This document shows positions 28,142 through 39,584 of a stretch of DNA of 64,000 nucleotides, in pieces. Under the pieces are notes generated by a model. It searched no databases, was not told the DNA's origin, and worked only from the letters and a program-made list of their open reading frames with translations. Every line of letters starts with the position of its first letter. Position 1 is the stretch's first letter. The stretch is from Halopseudomonas pachastrellae (GTDB taxonomy: Bacteria; Pseudomonadota; Gammaproteobacteria; Pseudomonadales; Pseudomonadaceae). Made by a program: the position numbers and the translations under genes. The DNA is taken from NCBI RefSeq assembly GCF_900114765.1, contig NZ_FOUD01000018.1, positions 42,547 to 106,546 on the forward strand. The letters are read 5' to 3'.

Positions 28142-29479
28142 TCAGCCCTCCTTCTCGATGCGAGTCAGGTTGTCCCGCAGAATCGGGCCGTACTCGTACT
28201 TGCCAGCGCAGACGTAGCTGCACAGCGCCAGGTCTTCTTCATCCAGTTCCAGGGCACCCAGCTTCTGCGCCATGTCAGTATCACCGACAACCAGATAACG
28301 CAGCAGTTGGGTCGGCAGGATGTCCAGCGGCATGATCATCTCGTAGTTGCCCACCGGAACCATGGCACGCGGACTGCCGTTGGTGCTGGTGTCAAAGTCG
28401 AACAGACGGGAAGGATTCAGCTTGGAAATGAAGATATTCAGTACCGAGTGCTTCTTAACGCCAGCACGCAGGTAGTGCAGCATCTGACGTTCGGTGCCTT
28501 CTTTGAGCACCGACACCTGGGAGTGGAAGCGACCCAGGAATGCAACCGGACCACGCGCCAGACGGCCACCGAACACGGAACCGGTGATCAGGCGATTCTC
28601 ACCGCTTTTCAGCTCACCAGCGGTCAGCTCGTCCAGCTGGGCACCTAGGCGGGTTTTCAGCAGGCGGGGCTTTTCGACCTGCGGGCCAGCCAGAGCAACG
28701 TAGCGATCAGTCCAGATGCGACCTTCGGTGAACAGCACGCCGAACGCAATCACGTCCTGATAGTTGATCTGCCAGACGCTCTTGGTCTCGCCAACCGGAT
28801 CCAGGTGGTGGATATGCGTGCCGGCCAGACCAGCCGGGTGCGGACCGGCAAAGCTTTCAGTGCTGACGCCACTGACGTTCTCGCCCGGCAGGCTGACGCC
28901 ATCGGCCTTGCACAGCCAGACCTTGGCCATGCGGGCCAGGACTTTCAGACCGTTCTCGAATTCAGCCGCATGCTGCTTGATGATCACAGCCGGATCAGCC
29001 GCCAGCGGATTGGAATCCATGGCAGTGACAAAAATCGAACTGGGCTTGGCATCAACGGCGGGCGTTTTGCTGAACGGGCGGGTGCGCAGTGCGGTCCAGA
29101 GACCGGACGCAATCAGCTGGTCACGTACCTGCTGATCAGTCAGCTGCTCAAGGGCAGCGGCGCTGTGGGCATCAAAGCTGACCGCATCGTCACCATCGAT
29201 ATCGATGACAACCGACTGCAGTACACGCTTCTCACCGCGATTGATGGCACTGATGGTGCCAGCCGCAGGCGCGGTAAACACGACACCGGGTGTTTTCTTG
29301 TCGCTGAACAGAATCTGCCCCAGCTTGACCCGGTCCCCTTCGCGCACCTCCATGGTCGGCTTCATACCGTGGTAGTCGAAGCCAACAACAGCGACGCTGC
29401 GTACCGGACGTGCGTCCTCGATACGCTGCTCAGGAGAACCGGTGATCGGCAGATCCAAGCCCCGTTTGATTTTTATCAT
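28142..29479 (-). CDS. nqrA: Na+-NQR subunit A
   Basis: A 445-residue cytosolic/peripheral subunit implicated in quinone binding, first gene of the operon. The N-terminus [18 protein letters not shown] and the following KVKLGQIL-like and [12 protein letters not shown] segments are typical of NqrA. The C-terminal half contains cysteines in [20 protein letters not shown]. With nqrB-F, apbE and nqrM it forms a complete Na+ pump operon, suggesting that this organism can keep a sodium-motive force, as many marine and halotolerant bacteria do. Confidence 0.97.
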   Translation of the reverse strand: MIKIKRGLDLPITGSPEQRIEDARPVRSVAVVGFDYHGMKPTMEVREGDRVKLGQILFSDKKTPGVVFTAPAAGTISAINRGEKRVLQSVVIDIDGDDAVSFDAHSAAALEQLTDQQVRDQLIASGLWTALRTRPFSKTPAVDAKPSSIFVTAMDSNPLAADPAVIIKQHAAEFENGLKVLARMAKVWLCKADGVSLPGENVSGVSTESFAGPHPAGLAGTHIHHLDPVGETKSVWQINYQDVIAFGVLFTEGRIWTDRYVALAGPQVEKPRLLKTRLGAQLDELTAGELKSGENRLITGSVFGGRLARGPVAFLGRFHSQVSVLKEGTERQMLHYLRAGVKKHSVLNIFISKLNPSRLFDFDTSTNGSPRAMVPVGNYEMIMPLDILPTQLLRYLVVGDTDMAQKLGALELDEEDLALCSYVCAGKYEYGPILRDNLTRIEKEG

Positions 29480-29816
29480 ACGATTAGCCTAATCACTTGG
29501 TGGAATCTTTCAGGGCGGGCCGCTTACGCGAACAGATGCATGCGCCGAAAACCGATTGACAGCAGGTGCAAACGAACAGGGCAAGGCGACCACAAACCCC
29601 AATAAAAAATCCCTCTAAGTATAAAGAGCATGACTTTTCAATGCTACTGAGCCACTTGGGTTTTTCCCTTTTTATATGGCTTGCATTGATGAAATCTATG
29701 GATGCGCACTGCCCCTGCCGCCAACCTCGAAACACCCGGAAACACTGTATGTTCAGGGCGGCGACAACGCAGCAGGATAGACTGAACAGGTATCACCATC
29801 ATAGCCGAGTCAAGCC
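29480..29816. other. Divergent intergenic region between nqrA and the chalcone-isomerase-like gene
   Basis: About 337 bases without a supported gene; short open frames on both strands lack ribosome sites and family features. The centre (29595-29690) is AT-rich compared with the rest of the window, with runs such as AATAAAAAAT and TTTTTATAT. It probably holds the nqr promoter on the minus strand, perhaps around TATACT near 29620. No -35 of good quality at the right spacing could be assigned. Confidence 0.5.
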
Positions 29817-30329
29817 ATGCCATTACCCTTGCGCCCCATGACCCTTGCCCTGATGCTGACCATGAGCTGCACCAGCACCGCCGACGCCGCCCTTGAGCTG
29901 CGCAACCAGCACCTGTTCCGCTACTTGCTGGTCGACGTCTACACCGCCGAGCTCTACAGCGCCCCCGACACATCGCTTGAACAGGCCCTGAACAGCGACA
30001 CACCGCTGCGCCTGACCCTGCGCTACCACCGCAACATCGACCGGGACGACCTGACCAAGGCTGCACTAACAACACTTGAGCGCCAGCATGGCAGCGAACA
30101 GCTGCAGCAGTGGCAAGACGAGCTTACTGCCCTGCACCAGGCGTTCCGCGACGTCAGCGCCGGAGACACCTACAGCCTGGATCGCCGGCCCGACGGCAGC
30201 CTTGAGCTGCACTACAACGACAGCCTGGCCTACCGCAGCGACACACCCGGGCTGGCGACTCTGTACCTTGGAATCTGGCTCGACGAGGACGGGCTATCCG
30301 AGGGCTTGCGCAGCGCGCTGCTCAAGTAA
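29817..30329 (+). CDS. Chalcone isomerase-like domain protein, exported
   Basis: A 170-residue protein with a signal peptide (about residues 1-24). The mature part begins ALELRNQHLFRYLLVDVYTAELY, the conserved first strand of bacterial chalcone-isomerase-like proteins. LTLRYHRNIDRDDLTKAA and LATLYLGIWLDEDGLSE follow, again typical. In bacteria this fold is thought to bind fatty-acid-like ligands rather than isomerise flavonoids; no substrate is known. It stands alone, divergent from nqrA, and ends in a bidirectional terminator shared with gap. Confidence 0.85.
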   Translation: MPLPLRPMTLALMLTMSCTSTADAALELRNQHLFRYLLVDVYTAELYSAPDTSLEQALNSDTPLRLTLRYHRNIDRDDLTKAALTTLERQHGSEQLQQWQDELTALHQAFRDVSAGDTYSLDRRPDGSLELHYNDSLAYRSDTPGLATLYLGIWLDEDGLSEGLRSALLK

Positions 30330-30346
30330 CCCGACAAACAGGCAAC

Positions 30347-30372
30347 AAAAAAGGCGCCGAAGCGCCTTTTTT
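30347..30372. terminator. Bidirectional Rho-independent terminator (CHI-like gene / gap)
   Basis: AAAAAAGGCGC, loop CGAA, GCGCCTTTTTT forms a symmetric stem with A and T runs on either side, between two convergent genes. Confidence 0.92.
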
Positions 30373-30387
30373 GTCAGTACCCGCGAA

Positions 30388-31827
30388 TCAGGCCGGGAAT
30401 GCCGGCGGATTGACGTGGGCCATGTCTTCCAGAATGCGAACAACCTGGCAGCTGTAGCCAAACTCGTTGTCGTACCAGACGTACAGGATGACGCGATTGT
30501 CATTGCAGATGGTCGCTTCAGCGTCGACCACACCGGCGTGACGGGAACCAACAAAGTCAGTGGAAACCACTTCCTGGGAGTTGGTGAAGTCGATCTGCTT
30601 GTGCAGCTCGGAGTGCAGCGCCATGTGACGCAGGTAGTCGTTGACCTCGTCACGATCAGTCGACTTTTCCAGGTTCAGGTTCAGAATCGCCATGGAAACG
30701 TTCGGCGTCGGTACACGAATGGCGTTACCGCTCAGCTTGCCAGCCAGCTCCGGCAGTGCCTTGGCAACCGCTTTGGCAGCGCCGGTCTCGGTGATAACCA
30801 TGTTCAGAGCGGCGCTGCGACCACGACGGTTGCCCTTGTGGAAGTTGTCGATCAGGTTCTGGTCGTTGGTGTACGAGTGAACAGTCTCAACGTGGCCGTT
30901 AACGATACCAAACTTGTCGTTGATCGCCTTGAGCACCGGCACGATGGCGTTGGTAGTACAGGACGCAGCGGAGATGATCTTGTCTTCCGGCGTGATGACC
31001 GCGTGGTTGATACCGTGAACCACGTTTTTCAGATCACCCTTGCCCGGCGCGGTCAGTACAACCTGGCTGGCACCCTTGCACTCCAGGTGCTGGGACAGGC
31101 CGGCCTCGTCACGCCACACACCGGTGTTATCGACAATGATCGCGTCTTCAATACCGTAGGAGGTGTAGTCGATGCTGGTCGGGTCACTGGCGTAGATAAC
31201 CTGGATCAGGTTGCCATTGGCAGTGATGGTGTTGTTTTCTTCATCGATGGTGATGGTGCCCTGGAAGGAACCATGAACCGAATCGCGACGCAGCAGGCTG
31301 GCGCGCTTGGCCAGGTCGTTGGCAGCGCCCTTGCGCACAACAATGGCACGCAGACGCAGGCCGTCACCGGCACCGGACTTCTCGATCATGATGCGAGCCA
31401 GCAGGCGACCGATACGACCAAAGCCGTACAGCACAACGTCACGACCGTGGCGACGTTCGCCAGCCTTGCCGATAACGCTGGCCAGCTCGTCACGCAGGAA
31501 GGCATCCAGATCGTCGCTGCCGCTGGCGCGGAACTTGTTGACCAGACGGGCCAGATCAATGGAAGCCGGACCCAGGTTCATATCCAGCAGCGCGGTGAGA
31601 ACCGGGAAGGTGTCGTGTACGGACAGTTCGGTATCGTCGATCTGACGCGCAAAACGGTGCGATTTCAGCAGGCTGATGACCGAGCGGTTGACCAGGCCAC
31701 GTCCATAAATGGACGTCACCACGTTATGTTCACGGTACAGGCGGCCGATCAGAGGAATCATCGCCTCAGCGGTTGCTTCACGGTCCGTCCAGTTTTCCAG
31801 ACACTGCTCAAATTGCGCTTGAGTCAC
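30388..31827 (-). CDS. gap: Glyceraldehyde-3-phosphate dehydrogenase with N-terminal extension
   Basis: Interconverts glyceraldehyde-3-phosphate and 1,3-bisphosphoglycerate. From the GTG chosen here the protein has 479 residues, about 130 more than the ordinary enzyme. The extra N-terminal part is helical and soluble. The catalytic core starts with VVLYGFGRIGR (Rossmann glycine motif), and the nucleophile is Cys290 in SAASCTTNA. The GTG follows GGAAGG at 7 nt; the TTG five codons upstream is less likely. This long form occurs in Pseudomonas and Vibrio beside mfd. Whether it works in the gluconeogenic direction or prefers NADP cannot be read safely. Confidence 0.94.
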   Translation of the reverse strand: MTQAQFEQCLENWTDREATAEAMIPLIGRLYREHNVVTSIYGRGLVNRSVISLLKSHRFARQIDDTELSVHDTFPVLTALLDMNLGPASIDLARLVNKFRASGSDDLDAFLRDELASVIGKAGERRHGRDVVLYGFGRIGRLLARIMIEKSGAGDGLRLRAIVVRKGAANDLAKRASLLRRDSVHGSFQGTITIDEENNTITANGNLIQVIYASDPTSIDYTSYGIEDAIIVDNTGVWRDEAGLSQHLECKGASQVVLTAPGKGDLKNVVHGINHAVITPEDKIISAASCTTNAIVPVLKAINDKFGIVNGHVETVHSYTNDQNLIDNFHKGNRRGRSAALNMVITETGAAKAVAKALPELAGKLSGNAIRVPTPNVSMAILNLNLEKSTDRDEVNDYLRHMALHSELHKQIDFTNSQEVVSTDFVGSRHAGVVDAEATICNDNRVILYVWYDNEFGYSCQVVRILEDMAHVNPPAFPA

Positions 31828-31865
31828 GGCTATACCTTCCAAGTCTTGGTAACTAAAGGGCGCAT

Positions 31866-31894
31866 ATTATGCGTTCAGTGACCGCTATAGGCAA
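31866..31894 (-). promoter_or_regulatory. Promoter of gap
   Basis: Minus-strand TTGCCT (31894-31889), 17-base spacer, CATAAT (31871-31866). The start near 31859 gives a leader of about 32 nt. The -10 lies in a small palindrome GCGCATATTATGCG-like sequence. Confidence 0.6.
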
Positions 31895-32008
31895 TGATTC
31901 GCAAAAAACCAGCCGGTGCGGGCACAAACGTGACGAGCGCGTTAAACTGCCTGCCTTCGTCAGCCGGCCGCTGGCCAGCGCAACCCGAACCAACCCAAGA
32001 GTCATCGC

Positions 32009-35000
32009 ATGCCCGCATCACAGCCGCTGCTATCTCCTCCTCTGACGGCCACCACCGGCAACCGCCTGTACTGGACGGGCCTGCAGGGCGCGGCCAGAGC
32101 GCTGGCGATCGCCGAAGGGGCCGAGCAACACTCGGGCCTGAGCCTGGTCATCACCCCCGACAGCGCCTCGGCCGACAGCCTTGAGCAGGAACTGCGCTTC
32201 TTTGCCCCGCAGTTGCCGGTCATCAGCTTCCCTGACTGGGAAACCCTGCCCTACGACCGCTTCTCGCCGCATCAGGACATCATTTCACAGCGCCTGAAAA
32301 CCCTGTTCCAGTTGCCACGCATCGAACAGGGCATTCTCGTCGTACCGATGACTACCGTCCTGCACCGCCTGCCGCCCCGCGCCTTCCTCGGCGGCTCGGT
32401 ACTGCTGATGGAAGTCGGCCAGCGCCTGGACATCGACCAGATGCGCCTGAACCTGGACGCCGCCGGCTACCGCTGCGTCGACACCGTGTATGAGCACGGC
32501 GACTACGCCGTACGCGGCGCCCTGCTCGACCTGTACCCGATGGGCAGCAGCCTGCCATACCGCATCGACCTGTTCGATGAAGAAATCGAAACCCTGCGCA
32601 CCTTCGACCCCGAGAGCCAGCGCTCCATCGACAAGGTTGATCGCATTCATCTACTACCGGCCAAGGAGTTCCCGCTCGACAAGTCGGCCCTGACCGGTTT
32701 TCGCGCGCGCTTTCGCGAGCGCTTTGAGGTCGACCACCGGCGCTGCCCGCTGTATCAGGATTTGAGCGAAGGCCTGGTGCCCCCCGGCATCGAATACTAC
32801 CTGCCGCTGTTCTTTGATGAGCTGGCCAGCCTGTTCGATTACCTGCCGGACAACACCCGCCTGTTCACGCTGCCGGGGATCGAGCAAAGCGCCGAACACT
32901 TCTGGCAAGACGTACGCACCCGCCACAGCGAACAGGGCGTGGACCCGACTCGCCCGCTGTTGCCGCCAGCCGAGCTGTTTCTGCCGGTTGAGGACGTTTT
33001 TGCCCAACTCAAGCGCCAGCCGCGCATCATCTGCCACCAGGACCGCCCCGACGAGCCCCAGGCTAATGTCTTCGACTGCCCGGCAGCCCCGGAACTGGCT
33101 ATCGACAACAAGCTGGAAAACCCGCTGTCGGCGCTGCAGCACTTTTTGCAACAACACCCGGGGCGCACTCTGTTTGTCGCTGAAACGGCAGGTCGGCGCG
33201 AAGCACTGACCGAGCTGCTGGCACGCATTCAACTCAAGCCCGCGGCCGTCGACAGCTGGCCCGAGTTCACCGCCAGCGACACCCCGGTAGCAATCACCAT
33301 CGCACCACTGGATCAGGGCATGCAGGTCAACAGCGCCGGCGTGGCGCTGATCGCCGAGAGCCAGCTGTTCGGCCAGCGCGTGATGCAGCGCCGCCGCCGC
33401 GGCAAGGCCACCGACCTTGGCGATGCGGTGATTCGCAACCTGACCGAGCTGCGCGAGGGTGCCCCCGTGGTTCATATCGACCACGGTGTCGGGCGCTACC
33501 TTGGCCTTACCAACCTGACCGTCGAGGACCAGCAAGCGGAGTTTCTGGTACTGGAGTACGCGGACGAAGCCAAGCTGTACGTTCCGGTCGCCAACCTGCA
33601 CCTGATTGCGCGCTACTCCGGCAGCGACGACGGCAGCGCGCCACTGCATCGGCTTGGTTCTGACCAGTGGCAGAAAGCGCGCCGCAAGGCCGCCGAGAAG
33701 GTACGCGACGTTGCCGCCGAACTGCTCGACGTTTACGCCCGCCGCGCCGCCCGCCAGGGGTTCAGCTTTGCCAACCCGGAGCACGACTACCAGAGCTTTG
33801 CCGACGATTTCCCGTTCGAGGAAACCGCCGACCAGGCCGCCGCCATTGAGGCCGTGGTCAGCGATATGACCAGCGCCCAGCCGATGGACCGCCTGGTCTG
33901 CGGCGATGTCGGCTTCGGCAAAACCGAAGTAGCGATGCGCGCCGCGTTCCTCGCAGTCCACAGCGGCAAGCAGGTCGCCGTTCTGGTACCCACGACCCTG
34001 CTCGCCCAGCAGCACTACAACAGCTTCAAGGATCGCTTTGCCAATTGGCCGGTACGCGTTGACGTGATGTCACGCTTCAAGTCGGCCAAGGAAGTTAAAG
34101 CCGCCGCGGCCGAACTGGCCGAGGGTAAAGTCGACATCATGATCGGCACCCACAAATTGCTGCAGGGTGATGTGCAGTTCAAGGACCTGGGCCTGGTCAT
34201 CATCGATGAAGAGCACCGCTTTGGTGTGCGCCAGAAAGAAGCGCTCAAGGCGCTGCGCAGCGAAGTCGATGTGCTGACACTTACCGCGACCCCCATTCCG
34301 CGCACGCTGAACATGTCCTTCTCGGGCATGCGCGACCTGTCGATCATTGCCACGCCGCCGGCGCGGCGGCTGTCGGTCAAAACCTTTGTCATGGCCCAGC
34401 AAAAGCCCGTGGTCAAGGAAGCGATTCTGCGTGAGCTGCTGCGCGGCGGCCAGGTCTATTACCTGCACAACGAGGTAGAAACCATCGAGAAGTGCGCAGC
34501 CGATCTGGCCGAACTGGTGCCGGAGGCCCGCATCGGCATCAGCCACGGCCAGATGCCAGAGCGCGCGCTGGAACAGGTGATGCGCGACTTCTACCACCGC
34601 CGCTTCAATATTCTGGTTACCAGCACGATTATTGAAACCGGTATCGACGTACCCAGCGCCAACACCATCATCATCGAGCGGGCCGACAAGTTTGGCCTGG
34701 CGCAGCTGCATCAGTTGCGCGGCCGCGTCGGCCGCAGCCATCACCAGGCCTACGCCTATCTGCTGACCCCGGAGGGCCGCAAGGTCACCAGCGACGCCGA
34801 GAAGCGACTGGAAGCCATCGCCGCCGCCCAGGACCTGGGCGCGGGCTTTACCCTGGCGACCCACGATCTGGAAATTCGCGGTGCCGGCGAGCTGCTCGGC
34901 GAAGGCCAAAGCGGCCAGATTCAGGCCGTTGGCTTCACCCTGTACATGGAGATGCTCGAGCGCGCCGTCAAAGCCATCAAACAGGGCAAGCAGCCCGAGC

Positions 35001-35494
35001 TTGAGCAACCGCTGGGCGGTGGCACCGACATCAACCTGCGCCTGCCGGCACTGATCCCCGAGGACTACCTGCCGGATGTGCATGCGCGCCTGATCCTCTA
35101 CAAACGCATCGCCAACGCGACCGACGACGAAGCTCTGAAGGACCTGCAGTTAGAAATGATCGACCGCTTCGGCTTGCTGCCCGAGCAGGTCAAGACGCTG
35201 TTCCGCATTACCGCACTCAAGCTGCACTGCGAACCACTGGGCATCAGCAAGATCGACGTTGGCGCAGAACACGGCCGCATCGAGTTTGCCGCCGACACCC
35301 GTATCGACCCGATGATTCTGGTGCGCATGATTCAGGACAGCCCGCAGCGCTACCGTCTTGAAGGCGCCACGGTATTCCGCTTCAATGCTCCGATGGGCAA
35401 TGCCGAATTGCGCCTGAACACCGTAGAGGCGCTCCTGGAGCGCCTCACAGAAACCCCGCCCAACACCCCACAAGGCAAAGGAAAACGCCCATGA
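32009..35494 (+). CDS. mfd: Transcription-repair coupling factor Mfd
   Basis: ATP-driven translocase that removes stalled RNA polymerase and recruits UvrA to damaged template strands. The 1,161-residue length is standard. Domains in order: UvrB-like N-terminal modules (to about residue 350), RNA-polymerase-interaction domain (about 470-550, with VHIDHGVGRYLGL), RecG-like helicase with Walker A GDVGFGKTE (632-640) and DEEH box, and a C-terminal TRCF domain. It is divergent from gap and its stop overlaps the start of the CsiV-like gene by 4 nt. Confidence 0.97.
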   Translation: MPASQPLLSPPLTATTGNRLYWTGLQGAARALAIAEGAEQHSGLSLVITPDSASADSLEQELRFFAPQLPVISFPDWETLPYDRFSPHQDIISQRLKTLFQLPRIEQGILVVPMTTVLHRLPPRAFLGGSVLLMEVGQRLDIDQMRLNLDAAGYRCVDTVYEHGDYAVRGALLDLYPMGSSLPYRIDLFDEEIETLRTFDPESQRSIDKVDRIHLLPAKEFPLDKSALTGFRARFRERFEVDHRRCPLYQDLSEGLVPPGIEYYLPLFFDELASLFDYLPDNTRLFTLPGIEQSAEHFWQDVRTRHSEQGVDPTRPLLPPAELFLPVEDVFAQLKRQPRIICHQDRPDEPQANVFDCPAAPELAIDNKLENPLSALQHFLQQHPGRTLFVAETAGRREALTELLARIQLKPAAVDSWPEFTASDTPVAITIAPLDQGMQVNSAGVALIAESQLFGQRVMQRRRRGKATDLGDAVIRNLTELREGAPVVHIDHGVGRYLGLTNLTVEDQQAEFLVLEYADEAKLYVPVANLHLIARYSGSDDGSAPLHRLGSDQWQKARRKAAEKVRDVAAELLDVYARRAARQGFSFANPEHDYQSFADDFPFEETADQAAAIEAVVSDMTSAQPMDRLVCGDVGFGKTEVAMRAAFLAVHSGKQVAVLVPTTLLAQQHYNSFKDRFANWPVRVDVMSRFKSAKEVKAAAAELAEGKVDIMIGTHKLLQGDVQFKDLGLVIIDEEHRFGVRQKEALKALRSEVDVLTLTATPIPRTLNMSFSGMRDLSIIATPPARRLSVKTFVMAQQKPVVKEAILRELLRGGQVYYLHNEVETIEKCAADLAELVPEARIGISHGQMPERALEQVMRDFYHRRFNILVTSTIIETGIDVPSANTIIIERADKFGLAQLHQLRGRVGRSHHQAYAYLLTPEGRKVTSDAEKRLEAIAAAQDLGAGFTLATHDLEIRGAGELLGEGQSGQIQAVGFTLYMEMLERAVKAIKQGKQPELEQPLGGGTDINLRLPALIPEDYLPDVHARLILYKRIANATDDEALKDLQLEMIDRFGLLPEQVKTLFRITALKLHCEPLGISKIDVGAEHGRIEFAADTRIDPMILVRMIQDSPQRYRLEGATVFRFNAPMGNAELRLNTVEALLERLTETPPNTPQGKGKRP

Positions 35495-36057
35495 AACAGT
35501 TGAGCAACGCGCTCGGCCTGCTACTGCTGACCACCCTGCTGGCCGCTGCGCCAATAGCTCAGGCAGAGGACTACCTGGTTGAGGTGGTCTTCTTTGGCCA
35601 GCCCTCCTCCCCACTGGTGCAAGGCACGCCACCAGACCTGGACTGGAGCGCCGACGCGGTCGACCTGACCTCCACGGCGCGCGCCGATGTGCGCAGCATC
35701 GACAAGACCCGCTATCAACTCGACAGCCAGGTCCGCAAGCTTGAGCAAAGTGGCTATGAAATCTACCTGCATCAGGCTTGGTCGCAGCCGCTGGACAACG
35801 ACCTGGTAGTGGCACTGCATCGCGGCCAGGCAGACAACGGCATCTACCCGGTACAGGGCCTGGTTCGCCTCAGTCAGGAGAATCTGACCGAACTGCAGGT
35901 CGCCTTCTGGCGCAACCGCCCTGCTGCCGGCCTCGGTATCCAGTCAAGCTCCTCAGTGGTATCGGAGCAGCTGCACCAAACCCGCGCCCTGCGCCCGAAC
36001 GAGGTCCACTATCTGGACCACCAGAGCCTGGGCATGCTGGTCACCATCCGCCGCTAA
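35491..36057 (+). CDS. CsiV-family periplasmic protein
   Basis: A 188-residue protein with a Sec signal peptide (MKQLSN...AQA, cleavage about residue 24). The mature N-terminus EDYLVEVVFFGQ is the characteristic first strand of the CsiV family. CsiV in Vibrio cholerae binds peptidoglycan and is needed for growth with non-canonical D-amino acids, acting with penicillin-binding protein activators; a similar envelope role is inferred here. The start overlaps the mfd stop (ATGA), so it is translationally coupled to mfd, an arrangement shared by Pseudomonas genomes as I recall. The family call is moderately firm. Confidence 0.8.
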   Translation: MKQLSNALGLLLLTTLLAAAPIAQAEDYLVEVVFFGQPSSPLVQGTPPDLDWSADAVDLTSTARADVRSIDKTRYQLDSQVRKLEQSGYEIYLHQAWSQPLDNDLVVALHRGQADNGIYPVQGLVRLSQENLTELQVAFWRNRPAAGLGIQSSSSVVSEQLHQTRALRPNEVHYLDHQSLGMLVTIRR

Positions 36058-36066
36058 GCAGATATC

Positions 36067-37972
<1,906 letters not shown>

Positions 37973-37976
<4 letters not shown>

Positions 37977-38977
37977 ACCAGCTCAAACTCCTTTAGTACG
38001 GACACAGCAGCACGCCATTGTGGCGTGGCGCGGTAATCAGACATGACAGGTCGACGAGCCAGCATGCGAGCGATGCGCGCCGGCGCCTGCAAGCCAATGC
38101 GCTGGGCATGCACCAGCCCTTCTTCTGCCGCCGCCCGGTCGTTGCAGATCAGCAGCATGTCGCCACCGGCCGCCTGGGCAGCATCAATCCGCTCGGGGAT
38201 ACCGCCAACCGCGTGAGCCCCAGCCATGGTCAGGTCATCACTGAAGATCACGCCGTCAAAGCCAAGCTCCGCGCGCAGAATTTCCTGCAGCCAGCGCAGC
38301 GAGAACCCGGCCGGCAAACTGTCGACCTGCGAGTACACAACGTGGGCCGGCATGATGCCGTCCAGCTTGGCTGCAAGCCGAGCGAAGGGCACCAGGTCCG
38401 TGCGACGAATATCCTCTAATGGGCGGTCATCGACCGGCAATGCGAAGTGCGAGTCGGCCTCAGCCCAGCCATGACCAGGAAAGTGCTTGCCCGTAGCAGC
38501 CATGCCGGCGGCGTGCAGGCCATCCAGATAAGCACTGGCCAAGCGGGCAACACGCTCAGGGTCGCCGCCCAGCGAGCGATTACCAATCACCTGGCTACGG
38601 CCGTAATCCAGATCCAGCACCGGCGCAAAGCTGATATCGATACCGCAGGCGAGCATCTCGGTCGCCATTACCCAGGCCGCCGTGCGCGCCACCTCGTCGG
38701 CACGCTCATCCGGCACCGCGGCAACATCGGCCAACGCCGGCAAACGCAGCACATCGCGGCGCAGACGCTGCACGCGCCCACCTTCCTGATCAATCGCAAT
38801 CAGCATATCCGGACGCTCGGCACGGATGGCCCGCACCAGCTCGGTCACCTGCTGCGGCGATTCGGTGTTGCGGGCGAACAGAATCAAACCGGCCACTTCA
38901 GGTTGACGCAACAACTGCCGATCTTCCGCCTGCAGCCACAGGCCGGGCAGATCCAGCATCAATGCACCCTGTTTCAA
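37973..38977 (-). CDS. nagZ: Beta-N-acetylglucosaminidase NagZ
   Basis: Cytosolic glycoside hydrolase family 3 enzyme that removes GlcNAc from 1,6-anhydro-muropeptides in peptidoglycan recycling; its product can act as the AmpR inducer of beta-lactamase. The 334-residue length fits. Visible motifs are AIDQEGGRVQR, KHFPGHGWAEADSH (general acid/base histidine and aspartate) and the nucleophile aspartate in FSDDLTMAGA. The start MKQGALMLDLPG is standard. It opens the nagZ-mscS-phosphorylase operon. Confidence 0.96.
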
Positions 38978-39001
38978 TGCAAATTCTCCTGATGAAACAC
39001 T

Positions 39002-39047
39002 AAAAGACGCCTGCTAACGCCACACAAGCGGGCAAAAGTCAGGCGTC
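39002..39047 (-). terminator. Terminator of the L,D-transpeptidase gene
   Basis: On the minus strand GACGCCTG and CAGGCGTC bracket a loop of 26 bases and are followed by TTTTAG. The left arm overlaps the last codons of the transpeptidase gene. The long loop makes it weaker than a classic terminator. Confidence 0.5.
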
Positions 39048-39524
39048 GATCTGGACTATGCAACCGACCGGCGTACGCGCGAACAGTTCCACCATCTCGG
39101 TGTTACGCATGCGCACGCAGCCATGGGACAAAGGCCGCCCCATCGGCTGGTCATCGCCGGTGCCATGTATATAGATGTAGCGTCGCTGGGAGTCGACATC
39201 GCCGCCGCGATTAAAACCCGGCTCCTCCCCGCACAACCAGAGGATACGGCTGAGGATCCAGTCACGCTGGGGAAAAGTAGCCGCCAGCTCTGGCGACCAG
39301 ACTTCGCCGGTTGGCCGGCGGCCAATAAACACCGCTCCACACGGCTGCCCCTCACCAATACGTGCACGAATCCGGTGACGGCCACGCGGGGTACAACCGG
39401 AGCCTTCCGCCTCGCCTGCGCCATTGAGCGCAGTTGAAACGGCATAGCGGCATACCACCTGCCCCTCGGCATAACCGACGAGCTGCTGGTCAGAAAGGGA
39501 TATATGAATACGGTCGAGCTGCAT
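39039..39524 (-). CDS. L,D-transpeptidase (YkuD domain), no signal peptide
   Basis: A 161-residue protein made almost only of a YkuD catalytic domain. The motif HGTGDDQPMGRPLSHGCVRM spans 120-139, with catalytic Cys136 and the supporting histidines in place. Such enzymes cross-link peptidoglycan at 3-3 bonds or attach lipoproteins. The ATG follows GGAGG closely; no signal peptide or membrane helix is visible from this or the upstream GTG start (7 codons longer). That is unusual for an enzyme whose substrate lies outside the membrane. It stands alone between nagZ and psrA. Confidence 0.9.
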   Translation of the reverse strand: MQLDRIHISLSDQQLVGYAEGQVVCRYAVSTALNGAGEAEGSGCTPRGRHRIRARIGEGQPCGAVFIGRRPTGEVWSPELAATFPQRDWILSRILWLCGEEPGFNRGGDVDSQRRYIYIHGTGDDQPMGRPLSHGCVRMRNTEMVELFARTPVGCIVQIDA

Positions 39525-39584
39525 GTCACCTCCAACGCTGCGCACACCATAGCGGACAGCGCAGCGGAGGTAAATGCGGCAAGA

